A stretch of 64,000 nt of DNA from Lindgomyces ingoldianus (taxonomy: Eukaryota > Ascomycota > Dothideomycetes > Pleosporales > Lindgomycetaceae), in the NCBI RefSeq assembly GCF_010093535.1, contig NW_022985197.1, forward strand, positions 718,726 to 782,725. Direction: 5' to 3'. Of this stretch, positions 1-11,679 are shown piece after piece. The notes beneath the pieces were generated by a model, which was not told the DNA's origin, made no database searches, and was given only the letters and a program-made list of their open reading frames with translations. The position numbers and the translations under genes are program-made. The number at the start of each line of letters is the position of its first letter. Positions within the stretch are counted from its first letter, which is position 1.

Positions 1-1288
1 ACGAAGGAGGCTTTTATCCTCGGATTTCCGAACCTTTCTGGCAGCAATTACCATTCGGGTTCTATAACACGAGGAAATGTCGGTTAAATTAGGCAGGTTG
101 GTTTTACCAGTGCTTTCCTTGTCAAAATATTATAGAAGTGGTGTCGATATGAAGCATAGCTATGCACCTATTTGCGGAGCGGTTGGCGAGCGATCTTTAA
201 CGAAAGTTACAAAACATTGAACAAGGTTTATATCTGGCTCACTTTCTCCTCTCCTGGGACGATTGACTTTCGTTAATTCTCGATATTTGGTCTCCTCTTG
301 CCTATTCTATAGGAAATACCAGGCCACACGTATTCAAATCCCTAGCTCTCAGTGGCTTGTATGCATATATGAGTAGTTGCTTCGCAGAAGAGCACTACGA
401 ATATCAGATTCCCTTCTGTTAACTTATCGAGCACGACCTACGCGGCATGTTCCTTACGTATTATAGCTTTGACCTCATTGAAAGCTCGTCTCGCGCCTTC
501 AAAGTCAGAAGCAATGGCACTGCCTCTTATGTCACGGTTTCAGTTTAAGGAGATCGCTAGCTTCTACTATCGCACAGTTAGAGCCTATAGATGATAAGAG
601 GGCTGGAGTTGCGAGTCGTCAATCTGGTGGTGAGAACCAAACTAAGTAGAACAGAGGTGTAAAGTCTGAGGATCTTGAGCGGGCTCCGAGCTAACTATAT
701 AGTAAGCGACCAAAATGACGCTAGTATCGATAAGGAAAAGACACTAGTACTAAAAGGGCGACTACTGCTGCACTGACCCATATTGGGGTGAAATACTACG
801 TCATGTGACGTAGTTTCACCTGCTCCAATTGTCACGTGCGACATCTACGAAACTAATTGTGCCCCAGAATATGGCAGCTTGGGTATCGTTATTTCCAGCC
901 ATTTTATGGAAAATAACTGTTCTGCATTTGAACTGTTTCGTGAGAGAGGGCAGTATATGTTGTGAACACTTCAGTGTTTGCTATTGTTTGGTTAAGATTC
1001 CGTGTGACCGAGTTACGCTTGCGTGTGTCTGGATTTTCTGGAGATTTATGTTTAGAAAAATTATTTCTTACCTAATTGCTGTCTCTGGAAATTCTAACAG
1101 CACATCAAGCACCGGACAACGCCGGCATGCGGTCAATTTGCGGAGTTGTCACCCTGCTTCTATGGGCTCAAAAATCATCAGCTCCATAATCTAAATAGCC
1201 GCCCTGACGGCTCTCTTAGCCCGCCTTTATGACCCGTTCTATCTTCCCTATCCTCCTTCACTACCTTCTTCTACTATTTTCCCACCAT
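1..1288. other. Normal-composition DNA, no gene recognised
   Basis: Base composition is mixed and unlike the AT-rich blocks further on. No frame on either strand gives a recognisable domain. The longest open stretch (829-1194, plus) has no codon pattern or motif I can support. Apart from the palindrome at 783-829 I see nothing specific. Confidence 0.5.
783..829. repeat. Near-perfect palindrome with TGACGTA half-sites
   Basis: The core is ACTACGTCA-TG-TGACGTAGT, a perfect inverted repeat around two bases. It is extended outward by GGTGAAA / TTTCACC with one extra base on the left arm, then by ATTGGGG / CTCCAAT. The TGACGT half-sites resemble CRE/bZIP binding sites, but no gene is recognised next to it. 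It could be a foldback remnant, a hairpin or a regulatory site. Confidence 0.5.
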
Positions 1289-1765
1289 TCGCAGATCTGA
1301 TTGCTTTCCATACTTCGGAAGCATCATTACAAGCTTCTCAATATTCAAGAGCAAGTTAATCTTCCGACGTCCCTCCTGAATTTTCCTGTGACCCAGGCAA
1401 GAGCCACGTACACATCTTTGCTCCATCCACACGCTATTCGCTTCCTCTTTCAAGGCCCTAACGGCGTCTTCGATGTCTTAGCAAAAGCTGAGAAGCTTTA
1501 GACCGACACGAGTATCTCTGAAAAGCATCACAAGGTGAAGTAGGTGGCCTTCTTTCTTAATGACAACAATTTACATGGGGTTAGGGTCTCATATAGGCAT
1601 AATGGAGGAAACATGCCAGAGTTTAGTCAACTTGTCGAAATTCGGGCTTTTAGCAGGGCTTTTGGAAAGAGTGACCCTAAGATTCCATTAGAGCATTTGA
1701 ACAGCCATATTACGGCCATGAGATTAAGTGGAAGGACAAGAGAAACCAGTCCATCCTCTATGTGA
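1289..1765 (+). pseudogene. Unidentified coding relic broken by TGA and TAG
   Basis: One plus-strand frame stays open for about 155 codons, interrupted only by TGA at 1298 and TAG at 1499 and 1541. The TAG codons are what RIP makes from CAG or TGG, and the TGA is what it makes from CGA. The stretch from 1544 on reads as a soluble, mixed-charge protein (…NGGNMPEFSQLVE…). I do not recognise the family. It may be a decayed transposon gene or a chance open frame. Confidence 0.3.
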
Positions 1766-3830
1766 GGGAAACAAATCGGAGGAGTGACTATTTTCTTGAA
1801 GGATGCAGTATTTCCAACACTGGTTTCCACTTTCTTTCTTGGTCAAATCTCTTCATAGAGCTTTTATATGCTTCCATGAATCCTTTTCTTGCTCTGATTT
1901 TCAACTGATTGATCTGCAGCCTGTAGCTATATGCCTGAGACCAAGTCAAATGCTCTTGAAGTCCCGGTACCGCGACATAAACCTTCAAGCCGATGGCTTG
2001 ACACTACTGTTGATAGTCACATATTGTACATTTTGATTCAATTGCGCATATAGCGGCTGGGAGTGTGGCTACAGTATCATACCTGATGTCTCGGGCAATT
2101 TGCCGAGTCAGGGCTGTTCTAAATGCACAAGTATGGGGTCAGAGTGTGCCTGTGAGATCTTCTTAGATGGCGACCAATATGTGCTCTGGGAAAAGTCATA
2201 CCGGAGATTCTTTACACATTTCGAATGTCGGTTGAACGAAGAGTGAGAAAATAAGAAGACCTTAATATCGTAAGTCTTGTCAAGTTAGGTACCATGAGAA
2301 TGTGCCCTCTCTGTACGGTTGAGTCATAAGCACCTGACAGAAAGGCCAAAAATCTATAATCACACCCTGAAAAACTGCTAGACGGCATGATATTAGATTC
2401 AAGGACAACTTCTATCATTCAAGACTCTTAAGAAAGGGACATAATTTCTTCCTCCCTCTCTCTTTGTCTATAAGGTGCTTTCAAGTTGCTTCATCGCCAT
2501 CGTCGTATTATATTGTTTCATCTCCAGCTTTAAGAAGGTGCCAGTAGAGCTCGTTCCCATAGATGCTTCCGTTTCATAACCTCCAATACCGAGACATGTT
2601 CAGAGTTAGAGTAGCGCGCATTATTTATTGCTACACGATTCCCGAAACTTGTTGTGATTCATGAACTCTTCCGCCCAAAAGCTTGAAATACTTCGTTTGA
2701 TCAGTTTCCGAGTTCTTCTATGAACATTGAAGTAAAGGCCCAAATTCGGGGCACATTGAGAGTTTGAAGTTTCGACTACCATTTGAAGTGGGAGTATCAA
2801 GACTGTATGTGGAAAGCTAGGAATCCAAGACCAAGTGGGGAGAGGGATATATACATAACAAGTTACCGAAAATGTCCAAAACACATCAAATAATATTAGG
2901 CTCGAGGAAGATTGTATCATCACCGGTGTAGGCAGCTACGCTCACATTAGATATGCAATTTGTGTACGCGCATCCACAGCGACGGTCAGCTCGCGCATAC
3001 TTACCATCGTCCGCAACTTCAGCTGGACGCCTGTAACTCTAGAATCTTGCCAAACACCTTCCGCCGAGAGCAACGGAAATAATAACAGCCATCATCCACT
3101 ATGCCCATCTAGAACTTATCGAAATAGACAAGAAATGCACGTGAGACGCCAGGACGCTTGGTTTGGCTGAGTATATTGCCATGTGAATAGGAACAGAGAA
3201 CCATATTATATCGCGTTGTGGGAATCCGGTCCGAAAGTTATATAAGAGGTGTAAATGAATATGTAGGCAATAACGAATGCTACAGCCAACTCGGTGAGGA
3301 CATCATCTAATGTGAATTTCAGCACCTAGCGCCATCGTAGAAAAGGAGCCCAATAGTTAGAATAATTGACACTTTGCTGGATGTCCAGGCCAGAGCCTGG
3401 ATGATGTTAGTATACGCGCGAAGTCATATGATTTATTTACACATAATCTTCGCTAAAACTCAAAACCAGGAGTCATAGGAATCCATATCGAAATCATATA
3501 GAGCTTAGGCCAGAATTTATATGCAAACGGTAGGGTAGGAGAAAAGCAGTTGGGTTAACAAGAATTGACTAATTCATCCAAATCTTGACGAAATCATTGA
3601 AATAGTTTCTAGCCTCCCACGGAGGGTTTCGTCGATCTTCAAAGCCCGTTTGTTCGTAGTTGATTATACTTTAATAAGAGGGATGACCCCGAACCAATGT
3701 AATTGTATTCGTCTCTTCGAGCGCTCCTGAAGATTCCTTAGCTTGAGGCTACATCTCCAATGGAGAGCTGTAAGGTGTTGAAACTAGGGAAGGAACGAGG
3801 CACAGAAATACAATAGACTCTTGATATAAC
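1766..3830. other. Normal-composition DNA, no gene recognised
   Basis: Only short frames of 60-100 codons occur, on both strands, without domains, signal peptides or plausible intron-joined partners. No tRNA or rRNA was found by eye. Composition changes to the AT-rich type near 3830-3850. Confidence 0.45.
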
Positions 3831-4045
3831 AATACCATTTTTCTAAGGCTTTTAGCTAGTATAGGAAATTATTGTACAATTAAACTAGTCACGTGTGATT
3901 CCAAAGGCATCTAAAAAAGCCTAATCTTAACCTAAAAGTCTTTAAGACTGCTTAAAATAGGCGTCTAACATCCTATACTTACGCTACTTAATGCTCTAAA
4001 GTTTAAACTGCTGCTTAAAGTAATAAAAAGGCTTTATATTACTAG

Positions 4046-5070
4046 TAGAGTTGGCAACAATCAAGTTAACTTAATAACTTAACTTAATTAACTTAATTAA
4101 TAGCTGTTAATTAAGTTAATTAGCTAGGCAAAATTTACTAAGTTAATTAAGTAAATTGTGCCTACTTAATTAACTTAATTAATAGACTTAAATCCCTAAG
4201 ATCTTAGGTTTACTAAGGGATATAAGATCCTTTAGTGTATAGGAGTAGTAAATATAGTATAAGGCAGCTTAGCTTTAAGGGACTTTAAAGTTGTAATAGT
4301 TGCCTAACTAGGCTTAGCGCTATATATCTAAAATTCTTTAACTTCTACTGCCTACTAACTTACCTGCCTCTACTACGTATACAAAGGCTGGCTAGACAAC
4401 TGCTACCTTAGCTTTTAACACTTATAGGTAGAGTTTAAAGACGCTGCCTCTCCTGTTAGTACTCTAAAGCCTCTGTTAAAGAAGGCACGTACAGGGCCAG
4501 CTAAGAGCTAGTTAGATTTTATAAGAGCTGCTCTATAAGGTAACAACACCTACTTAACTTATTACTGTAATAAGTTTAAGCGCTAGATAATTAAGTTACT
4601 TATACTAAAAAAGTCTCTGTTTGCGCGCAACCTAATTTTATACTAGATAAAAAAGGCTAATAAGTACCTTATTTTATTACGCTTTACCCTTATAATTCTT
4701 AGCATCCTTGTGGCAGCTACTAATTGTGAGAGGACTTTCTCTAAGCTAGGTAATTTACTAGAGACAAGGCGTCTCTGCATAAAGGCAGACCTCCTCTCTG
4801 CCCTACAAAGCCTACGTAGTTAGAAGCGCCTTAGCTTAAAGCCTATAAAGTTAGCAAAAAGTCCACGTAGTAATGCTATCTCTTCTAAAGACCTAGAGAC
4901 TATCTATAAGATATACAGCAGTTAATTTGCTACGTAATCTATTAATTAAGTTAATTAAGTTAAGCCTTATTTATGCTATTAAGTTAATTAAGTTAATTAA
5001 AACGTGCTAGATCTGTTAATTAATTAAGTAATTCACCCTAACTTAATTAACTTAATTGTTGCCAACTCTG
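4046..5070 (+). mobile_element. hAT-type DNA transposon, complete, non-autonomous
   Basis: The ends are 15-base inverted repeats, CAGAGTTGGCAACAA on the right strand and the same with a RIP-type C-to-T first base on the left. An exact 8-base target duplication ATTACTAG flanks it at 4038-4045 and 5071-5078. Eight-base duplications and CAG-type termini are hAT hallmarks. Many copies of TTAATTAACTTAATT, in both orientations, crowd the first and last ~130 bases. At 1025 bp it is far too short for a full transposase; only the C-terminal dimerisation part remains. Confidence 0.92.
4662..4823 (+). pseudogene. hAT transposase C-terminal dimerisation fragment
   Basis: This frame reads ILVAATNCERTFSKLGN followed by ETRR and a leucine-rich tail, ending at TAG 4821. 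The CERTFS-type block with a downstream R/L-rich stretch is typical of the hAT C-terminal dimerisation domain. The preceding codon row contains a TAG and no catalytic RNase H-like core can be read upstream. It sits inside the 1025 bp hAT element. It is an inactive remnant. Confidence 0.85.
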
Positions 5071-5695
5071 ATTACTAGTAACAGATCTACTCTAAGCTTT
5101 AGTAAAGCGCTAATAATTAAGAGAGCTTGAAAAGCTGTAGAAGCTTGAGTTTATTATTCTCTTTTAAAGCAACTTTAAACCTTACTCCCTTAGTATAATA
5201 GTTAATTACTATATGCATATTAACTTACTTCTCTAGCTTATTATTCTTACTCTTAGGCGTAAGAAAGGTTTTAAGATTATATAGCTTCTCTATAGTTTCT
5301 AAGGTCTATTATGCCTAAAGTAACGTGTTTCACATATAAGCGCCGAACCTAAGCAAGCGCCGCAGCATCCCTACTACAACGCCTGCGCAACAACAATATA
5401 AAATGCTATAAAAAAAAGTTTAAAAGCTAATAATAATAATAATAAAATATCCAGCTTACTATTTTTAATATTTAAAAAATAACAAGTCTAGAGCGTCTAA
5501 CATGCGATAGTAATCTATAAAGTTTTTAAATATATAATATAATGTTAACATAATAGAATACACATATAATATAACTCTAAGCTAAACTTAAAACGTTTTA
5601 ATAAGTTTAGAAAGTAATTATTTAAAGTATTTTAACTTTACTTTATATTGTATACTAGTTATCTACTATATTAGTAAAGAAACCTTCTTACTTAC

Positions 5696-5822
5696 AGTAA
5701 GACTAAGATGGCCCTTACACGCGATGGGTATTTATACTACTCTGCACGCGAATCAACTGTTAGTTGATTATTCGCACCTTTTTAGTTGTGATAGCGGAGT
5801 GGTGCGGAGCCTCGTCTTTACA
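5696..5822 (+). mobile_element. Solo LTR, short family, copy 1
   Basis: It aligns along its length with 26130-26258 (inverted) and 57042-57194. It ends in CTTTACA and is flanked by an exact 5-base duplication CTTAC (5691-5695 and 5823-5827). The first base is A, giving AGTAAGAC where the relatives have TGTAAGGC. A TATA-like stretch (GTATTTATAC) lies about 30 bases in. Five-base duplications and TG…CA ends fit a retrotransposon LTR; at under 130 bases it could belong to a TRIM/SMART-like element. Confidence 0.8.
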
Positions 5823-5827
5823 CTTAC

Positions 5828-6480
5828 TTTAAAAGCTATATATAAGTAGATGCTTATAAAGAAAAACACTTATATAAGGTTTAAAAAAGCTAGGTTAGTT
5901 CTATTTAAACTAAATGCAGTGCTATTAAAGTTAATATAAGGCTGTGTATGTAAACTCTACTTAGTAAACTAACTAACATTGCCTAGAAAGCAAAAACACT
6001 ACGCAACACTTGTAAGAATACACCTACTCTACTACCCCTACATTAAAGTACTGTTAATAGAGAGAAGACTTTCTTACTTTAATAGAAGGCCTAGAGCTAT
6101 ATAGACCTTCTTAGATATGGAGTTATACTAGACACATTGAGCGTAACCTGCTAAAGAGATAGTTACTGCCTTTTTGTACAATCTACAATATCTAGTTATA
6201 CGTACTCCCTGCCTCTACTTGTTAGGACAGTTAATGCACCAAGCTTAAGGCGCTTCTTTAAGCGCACGATCTTTTCTTTTCGCCACATACCTAGATGCCT
6301 ATGTAGGTAGACACCTAGAAATCTACACTAGTGTTCTGTTCGCCCCTGGAGTTTACTTGCCAGACGCGCTCCCCATTACCGCACCAAACACGGCTTGTAG
6401 GTAGCCTACAGATGTGCAGCAAGGAGGTACAGGGGCTAATTTATAGAGAGGCAAGATTGACAACTTTTCTATAAAATAAG
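5828..6480. other. AT-rich decayed DNA grading into normal composition
   Basis: The first ~400 bases have the RIP look with stops in all frames. From about 6230 GC rises and CpG returns. No frame, repeat pair or terminal structure could be identified. Confidence 0.4.
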
Positions 6481-7560
6481 AGAGGTGAAGAACACACAAA
6501 GTCGCTCCCTTCACAAGCGGAGGTATCCCAATATGCTCGCCAGGGCCGCAAAATATCAGGAAGGCACTATGCGGAATTCTAACAATAGTATCGCGTATTT
6601 CTGCTAATGGCCAGAAACAACTGCGCAGGCTTGGGAAAAGGCGTTCGTTAATTGCGCGTTCAACGAAAGGATTGCGCCCACTGCAACAAACGACAGAAGA
6701 AGCTCGAAAACAACTTGGCTTTTATAAGGGAATACGAGACTAGAGAGGCCCATCCGAACCCGGAAATAGCCATCTGTTAAATGGAACTTTGATCATCCTG
6801 CCTCTCGCTAAGGTCAACCCTGGGAAGCAATCAACCAAGAACCGTCAATTCACGACCTTGACCAGGTCCTCTAATATATTATATGAAGCGTCCAACCAAT
6901 TTTAACAACATTTTCCACCATCACGTTACAAGCTTCTCATGTCCTATTTTTAGGTTTATCGTTTTCCAACGGCTCTCCCTTGCTCACATCAAACGTCCTG
7001 TTCTAGAGCTACGGTGTCCTTCTGTCTCTTCTCCTTCCACATCCTACCGACTTTCCCGGTTCACTTCTGCGGCTGCAATTTCATCGGCAGATCACCCCAT
7101 GTCCGTGGTGGCCAAATCCAGGAGTGCGATAGGTTAACTTTGGTAGGATATGTAAGAATTGTATCGATACCTGAAGAGTTTGATCTAATTCACGATATTA
7201 GTCCTGATGGGTCAACAATCATAAATTATTGGCACACTATAATGCAAAAGTTTCATAAACGCGATCTAGGGGAGTAACGAAAGGATGGACAGGCGAACTG
7301 AAAGAACCCTTGTCAGTCCCTCTGAGATTTTACTGAGAGCCGCCTGGTTGGTTGTACGGCGTTGAGGTGCTATTTTCGTTTCGGAGTCTGAGAACTGAAC
7401 CAATTGCGAACCTAGCGAGCGGCCCGTAGGACCGTGCCACGGCCCGTCTTCTTGGAAGACGTTGTGCGGGGATGTTCGAGAAGTCGTGGATAATTAATGA
7501 TGCCGGATGAGAGACGCACATTCCGGGCCAACGTCCTACACTACCGTCCTAAAAGTTTTG
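6481..7560. other. Normal-composition DNA upstream of the DUF4360 gene
   Basis: Two overlapping plus-strand frames (6883-7137 and 7014-7277) are open but carry no recognisable domain. They could be exons of an unrecognised gene or chance. Nothing else stands out. Confidence 0.35.
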
Positions 7561-7564
7561 ACAT

Positions 7565-7571
7565 TATATAA
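7565..7571 (+). promoter_or_regulatory. TATA box of the secreted-protein gene
   Basis: TATATAA lies about 160 bases before the chosen ATG at 7732. It is followed by a pyrimidine-rich stretch (about 7585-7625) typical of fungal transcription starts. A 5' leader of roughly 130 bases is implied. Confidence 0.55.
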
Positions 7572-7731
7572 GGAGAACGTCTCTCCGTCCATTTATTCTT
7601 CATCCTAAGTCCTCTTACAACTCTATTAACGGCACTTGGCCATCCGTCTACATTCAAAATCCTTTCTAGCATACATCTTTTTCTCCTCTCCAACTAATCC
7701 TACCTCTTTGATAGCTGAACCAGCCGGTGTC

Positions 7732-8385
7732 ATGAAGTATATCGTCACATCTTTTACCCTCGCGGCCCTGGTCCTCGCAGGCCCAGTTCCGGACGTCGCT
7801 AGCCCCTCACCACCTTCCTACAAGATCATCAGTGCCATTCACGGAGGCAATGGCTGTCCCCAAGGCTCCATCGATCTCGAGTTCACCGACAGCAGACTCC
7901 TCCCCATATACTTTGGTAACGACTTTATGGCGACGTTAGGCCCAAATACGTCGGATAATATCAAGAACTGCCAGGTCTCCCTTGACATCGTATTCAGCCC
8001 GGGTTACCAGTACACCGTATTCAGTGCCGATTATTCAGGGTGGGCAGATCTGGACTCGAGTGTAAAAGCGTCGATACGCTCGAAATACTATTTTGCAGGA
8101 TATTCAGGCGAAGTATGTGTTGGCAATCCCGCCAAAGTAGACACCAGCTAATTGCACTAGGCAATCACAGTAATGGATATCAACGGCCCCTTTTCCGGAA
8201 AATTCAATAAACATGACGACGTTGATCTTGCCGTCTGGTCTCCGTGCGGGAGCGAGGGATTACTGAATTTCAATACGAGGGCTATTCTGACGACAACCAA
8301 CACATCTGCGAATGGGATGCTTGCCATGGCAAAGGAGAGCACTAAGTTTACACAGAATTTGTACCTCAAGTGGCGTCAGTGCTAG
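7732..8385 (+). CDS. Secreted DUF4360-family protein, two exons
   Basis: Exons 7732-8112 and 8161-8385 join in phase 0 to a 201-residue protein. The 48-base intron starts GTATGT, has a GCTAAT branch-like site, and ends CTAG at 8160. Residues 1-17 (MKYIVTSFTLAALVLAG) are a clear signal peptide, so the upstream in-frame ATG at 7636 is unlikely to be the start. The mature part has GCPQGS near residue 42, NCQVSL near 82, and a YQYTVFSADYSGWADLD block. Exon 2 supplies GPFSG, a WSPCG block and the terminal KWRQC. The CPxG and NCxL motifs, four spaced cysteines and the WSPC/RxC end are the DUF4360 pattern; the biochemical role is unknown. There is no RIP damage. Unspliced, it would look like two separate short genes. 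Confidence 0.88.
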
Positions 8386-9072
8386 ATGGAGTACGTTTAG
8401 AATGGCCTAATGCTTGCTAAAAGGCAAAAAGTCGCAAGTTTCATGATTCTTGGTGGTTTATTTTAATTTGTAGATACCGTCTCCCTCCTTTTGTCCTTTG
8501 CCAGGGAGAGCACGACAATACCAACTTTTTTATACAAGTCCTCTTTCGCTGTAGTTGTAGTGATCGATGTGGAGAAGGGCTAATCTGAGAAAGGGAGGTT
8601 CTCCGCTATTACAGACTAGCAATATTGTCACCGTAAACTACGATACGCCTCAGGCTCTCCCCAGAGAGCCCTCGGCGTGGCTCTAGGTACGTGACAGGAC
8701 GTCACGTGCCTTAGTACAATATATCCTTTCTGAAACCCCTAAGTTTCCTTAAGGATTGGTCTATTAATACTATCATAGACTCTCTTCTGCGCTTTACGCA
8801 TTCTACCTATAGTGTTTGTCATGGTATTGTTACGACGGTCTGGTTGGACAGACAAGGGGCACACCGAGACCAGCCCCATAGGAAAAGAACGGACCCGCTC
8901 GGGTCACGTGACAATACCGAGTTAGGTGATGTGCTTCCAAGGCTTAGCATCATACTTGCTATGCTTGTTGTGAGCATTAGTTAATGTTTTCTTTATACAT
9001 ACATTTATAGAGCTGTCTTTACTATTAATCTATCTAATTTTAACAATCTCTCTCTTCTTATATCATATGCAA
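8386..9072. other. Intergenic DNA with CACGTG-rich inverted repeats
   Basis: Two inverted repeats are visible. One is GGTACGTGAC…GTCACGTGCC at 8686-8710. The other is GGTATTGTTACG…CGTGACAATACC at about 8826-8924. No target duplication flanks the second, so its nature is open. From about 8960 the DNA becomes AT-rich. Confidence 0.4.
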
Positions 9073-9353
9073 TGTCTGTACGCAGGAGCGACACAGCGTA
9101 TGGTATCTACCTGGCCCGGCATGGGATCACGTGATTACACCACGTGATGCCCGTGCGCTGTGCGCGCCTCCTGAAATATCCCTCGCGTCTTCTGTACATA
9201 GAGAGATAAGCAAGAACGAGATGTTATTACCTACTCTAACTACTTGTATGCTGTACACACTATACACTACTCTTTTACTACTTAAGTGCTTATTTTATAA
9301 GCAGCTATCTAAAAGAGCCTATTTAACACTAATTAGTAGTTGATTTAATTAAC
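9073..9353 (+). repeat. LTR-like dispersed repeat, copy 1
   Basis: It begins TGTCTGTACGCAG and ends near TTTAATTAAC. It matches 60037-60342 at both ends and along a shared 3' half (TACACTACTCTT…CTACTTAAGTGCTTAT…TTAACACTAATTAGTAGTT). The middle of the two copies differs. No matching 5-base duplication was found, so an LTR identity is inferred only from the TG start and from copy 2 lying in front of a Copia element. Confidence 0.5.
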
Positions 9354-10884
9354 TAACTTACACTATAGGCAAGTTACTTACACACTTAAGTTACTTAATT
9401 TTACTAAGACCTTACTAAACTACTTTTTCTATACTAATATATTTCTAATAACACTAACGTACCTAACAGGTTGGCCAGCCACTTTTGCCAAGCCCCCACT
9501 AAAACCACCCTATTCTAGCGCAAAACAGCCTACTTTAGCCCTATATAAAGTAATATAACATAAGATATTATTTAGAGTCTACTTTTACTACTTTCTTACA
9601 TATACATAAGTTATGCCTAGTCTAATTGCACTGCCTACATTACCTTTAACTTAGCTTACTTTCTTTAGTGTGCACTTATGTCTTTAGCTTTTTTCTATTA
9701 CTACGCGCTCTAAACTCTTTTAAAGCAGTTAAATAAGCTCTATTTTTAACTATTAAAGTTCTTTTTACTTAAATCTACTTTCTTTTATACAATCTATATT
9801 GTGTAGCAGCTTTATTTACTACTTAAAGCTTTATAATCTTCTTTTACACTAACACTAGCTTATGCATAATAATTGCTGCCTCTTTTAAACCCTTTTTAAA
9901 GGCCTTTACTATAGACATTCGTAAGCTATTTATATGCCTTTAAATTCTTACTTTTATAAGCATTAATTATAACTTAAATTTAAAAGTATTACTTAGAGTT
10001 TACAACTACTAAGGCTTATTATTAATAAGTAGTAGTAGTAATAAAGTATATAACTAAATGTTAAAGGCTATTTTAACTTATTTTAAGTTAAATAAGACTA
10101 AACTAGCGCTTTAAAACTCTTTTTAAATATTACTAAAAGTAATTACTGCATTATAAGTGTGTATAAAGCATAGTAAGAACTTAAGTTTTATAATATAAGT
10201 AATCTAGTTATACATAAAATTTTTAGCTTAGCGTTTATATACTTTTTTTAAAGAAGCAAAACAACCTACATCAAAAGGCGGTAAAAGGTATAATAAGTGT
10301 AAAAGCATATAAATAGTAATAATTTTATTCTTTTTATAGTACTACTAGAAATTAAGTAAGTTATAGCTTTTATAGCTATTAATAATAAAAAGCTAATAAG
10401 CGCTTATAACTTTTTTTTTATATACTTATTAAAGTGCTTTAACTACTATAGCCTAAGCTTATTTATTATCTAGCTGTTTTTAGAGACTATAATAACCTAG
10501 TTCTAAGGCAGATTTTTTTTTATACTAGGCAAAGAGGTAATAGCAGCCGTTAAAAATAATAAAGGGTAAAATAGCCTACTTTATTATATTAATACTTTAG
10601 ATAACTATTATTTACTTTTTATTACTTTACTATATTACTTTTAGCTGTCTTTGTTTTTTTAAAGCTGTAATAACTACTCTAGTTAATATCTAGCCTATTA
10701 TAAAGCCTAACTTATTAAAGTTATACATGTCTTTATTTTAGATACTGTACTTAGCTTTTATGTTAGCTACTAGGTAAAACTAGCTTTAGATAACCTCTAG
10801 ATTTTTATTAACTACTCTCTTATAATTATACTTATAATTAAACTTTATTATAAACTTAAGGTAGTGCTTAACTTATATACTAGG

Positions 10885-11476
10885 TGTTACAATCCTTGCT
10901 TCGTGGAAGCACTCGGGTCTTATGGTGTTCCTATGGGTGGTAGGACGGGAGGTAGGGGCCAGTCCTGCAGGGTGTACAGTCCTACGTACAGGCTAATAGG
11001 CTATTAGAGGGAGAGAGAGTGACTAGATTGTAGTTTGCCCTTTATATAGCAGTAGAAAGGCTAGGTTAAACAGTCCTGTTAGACAGGATTAGAGGTATAT
11101 ATAGTGTAAGATATATAAATAGTATTACAGCTCTTTAGAAAGCTAAATGCTACATAGTCTATGTAAAGAATAAACTAAACATTAAACACACCTTTTAAAG
11201 GTTGTTTAATGCAATAACTATATACATATGCTAGAGGTGCTAAGGGGAGCTAGTAGAAGCTAATAAGAGCCTGCTAAGAAGAGCTCCTATAAGCTCCCTT
11301 AGGCTTTATAGACTTGTGGCCTGTCTTCTTATTAGATAATGCATTCCTCTATTACTATAGGCAAGTGTGCTACTTTTATGTCCTCTAACTAGTTTATAAG
11401 CAAGCCCTGTCCTAATCTAGCTAGATTATAGAGCACTGCTAGTGGAGTTACGCTAGTCTAACTATAGACTGTAACA
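10885..11476 (-). repeat. 3' LTR of Gypsy-A
   Basis: 592 bases, TG…CA bounded. The first ~35 bases (TGTTACAATCCTTGCTTCGT…) and a later GTGTACAGTCCTACGTA block are nearly shared with the LTR at 28683, and the first 15 or so with the Gypsy-C LTRs, so three related LTR families occur here. Confidence 0.8.
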
Positions 11477-11679
11477 CGCTGCCCCTTCTCCCTAGCAGTG
11501 TCCTTGCTGCTCTGCTTACACAACTATGTTAGTAAAAGTTTATTTATAAAGTAGATATTTTCTTACTAAAAAGTGTTCTTAATATCTATTTTTTTTAACT
11601 TAAATAGCTTACTAGTCTTATTTTTCTTGTTGTTCTTATGTTACTCTTTAGTTTAATTTTTTTTATTAAATAAAAATAA

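Larger units (their letters stand above)
3831..5690. repeat. AT-rich RIP-degraded DNA hosting the hAT element
   Basis: The parts outside the hAT copy (3831-4037 and 5079-5690) are dense in TAA/TAG triplets in every frame and poor in CpG, like the transposon relics elsewhere in the window. No domain is readable. A small less-mutated patch lies at about 5330-5390. It is probably an older repeat of unknown family. Confidence 0.5.

Noticed and set aside
829..1194. 121-codon plus-strand frame
   Set aside because: No motif, no codon-usage signal, and it begins with a non-ATG codon next to the palindrome.
7636..7731. Upstream ATG extending the DUF4360 protein by 32 residues
   Set aside because: The extension would bury a perfect signal peptide that starts at 7732; it is more likely 5' leader.
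8826..8924. Inverted repeat resembling a MITE
   Set aside because: Twelve-base arms with a mismatch and no target duplication; no second copy in the window supports mobility.
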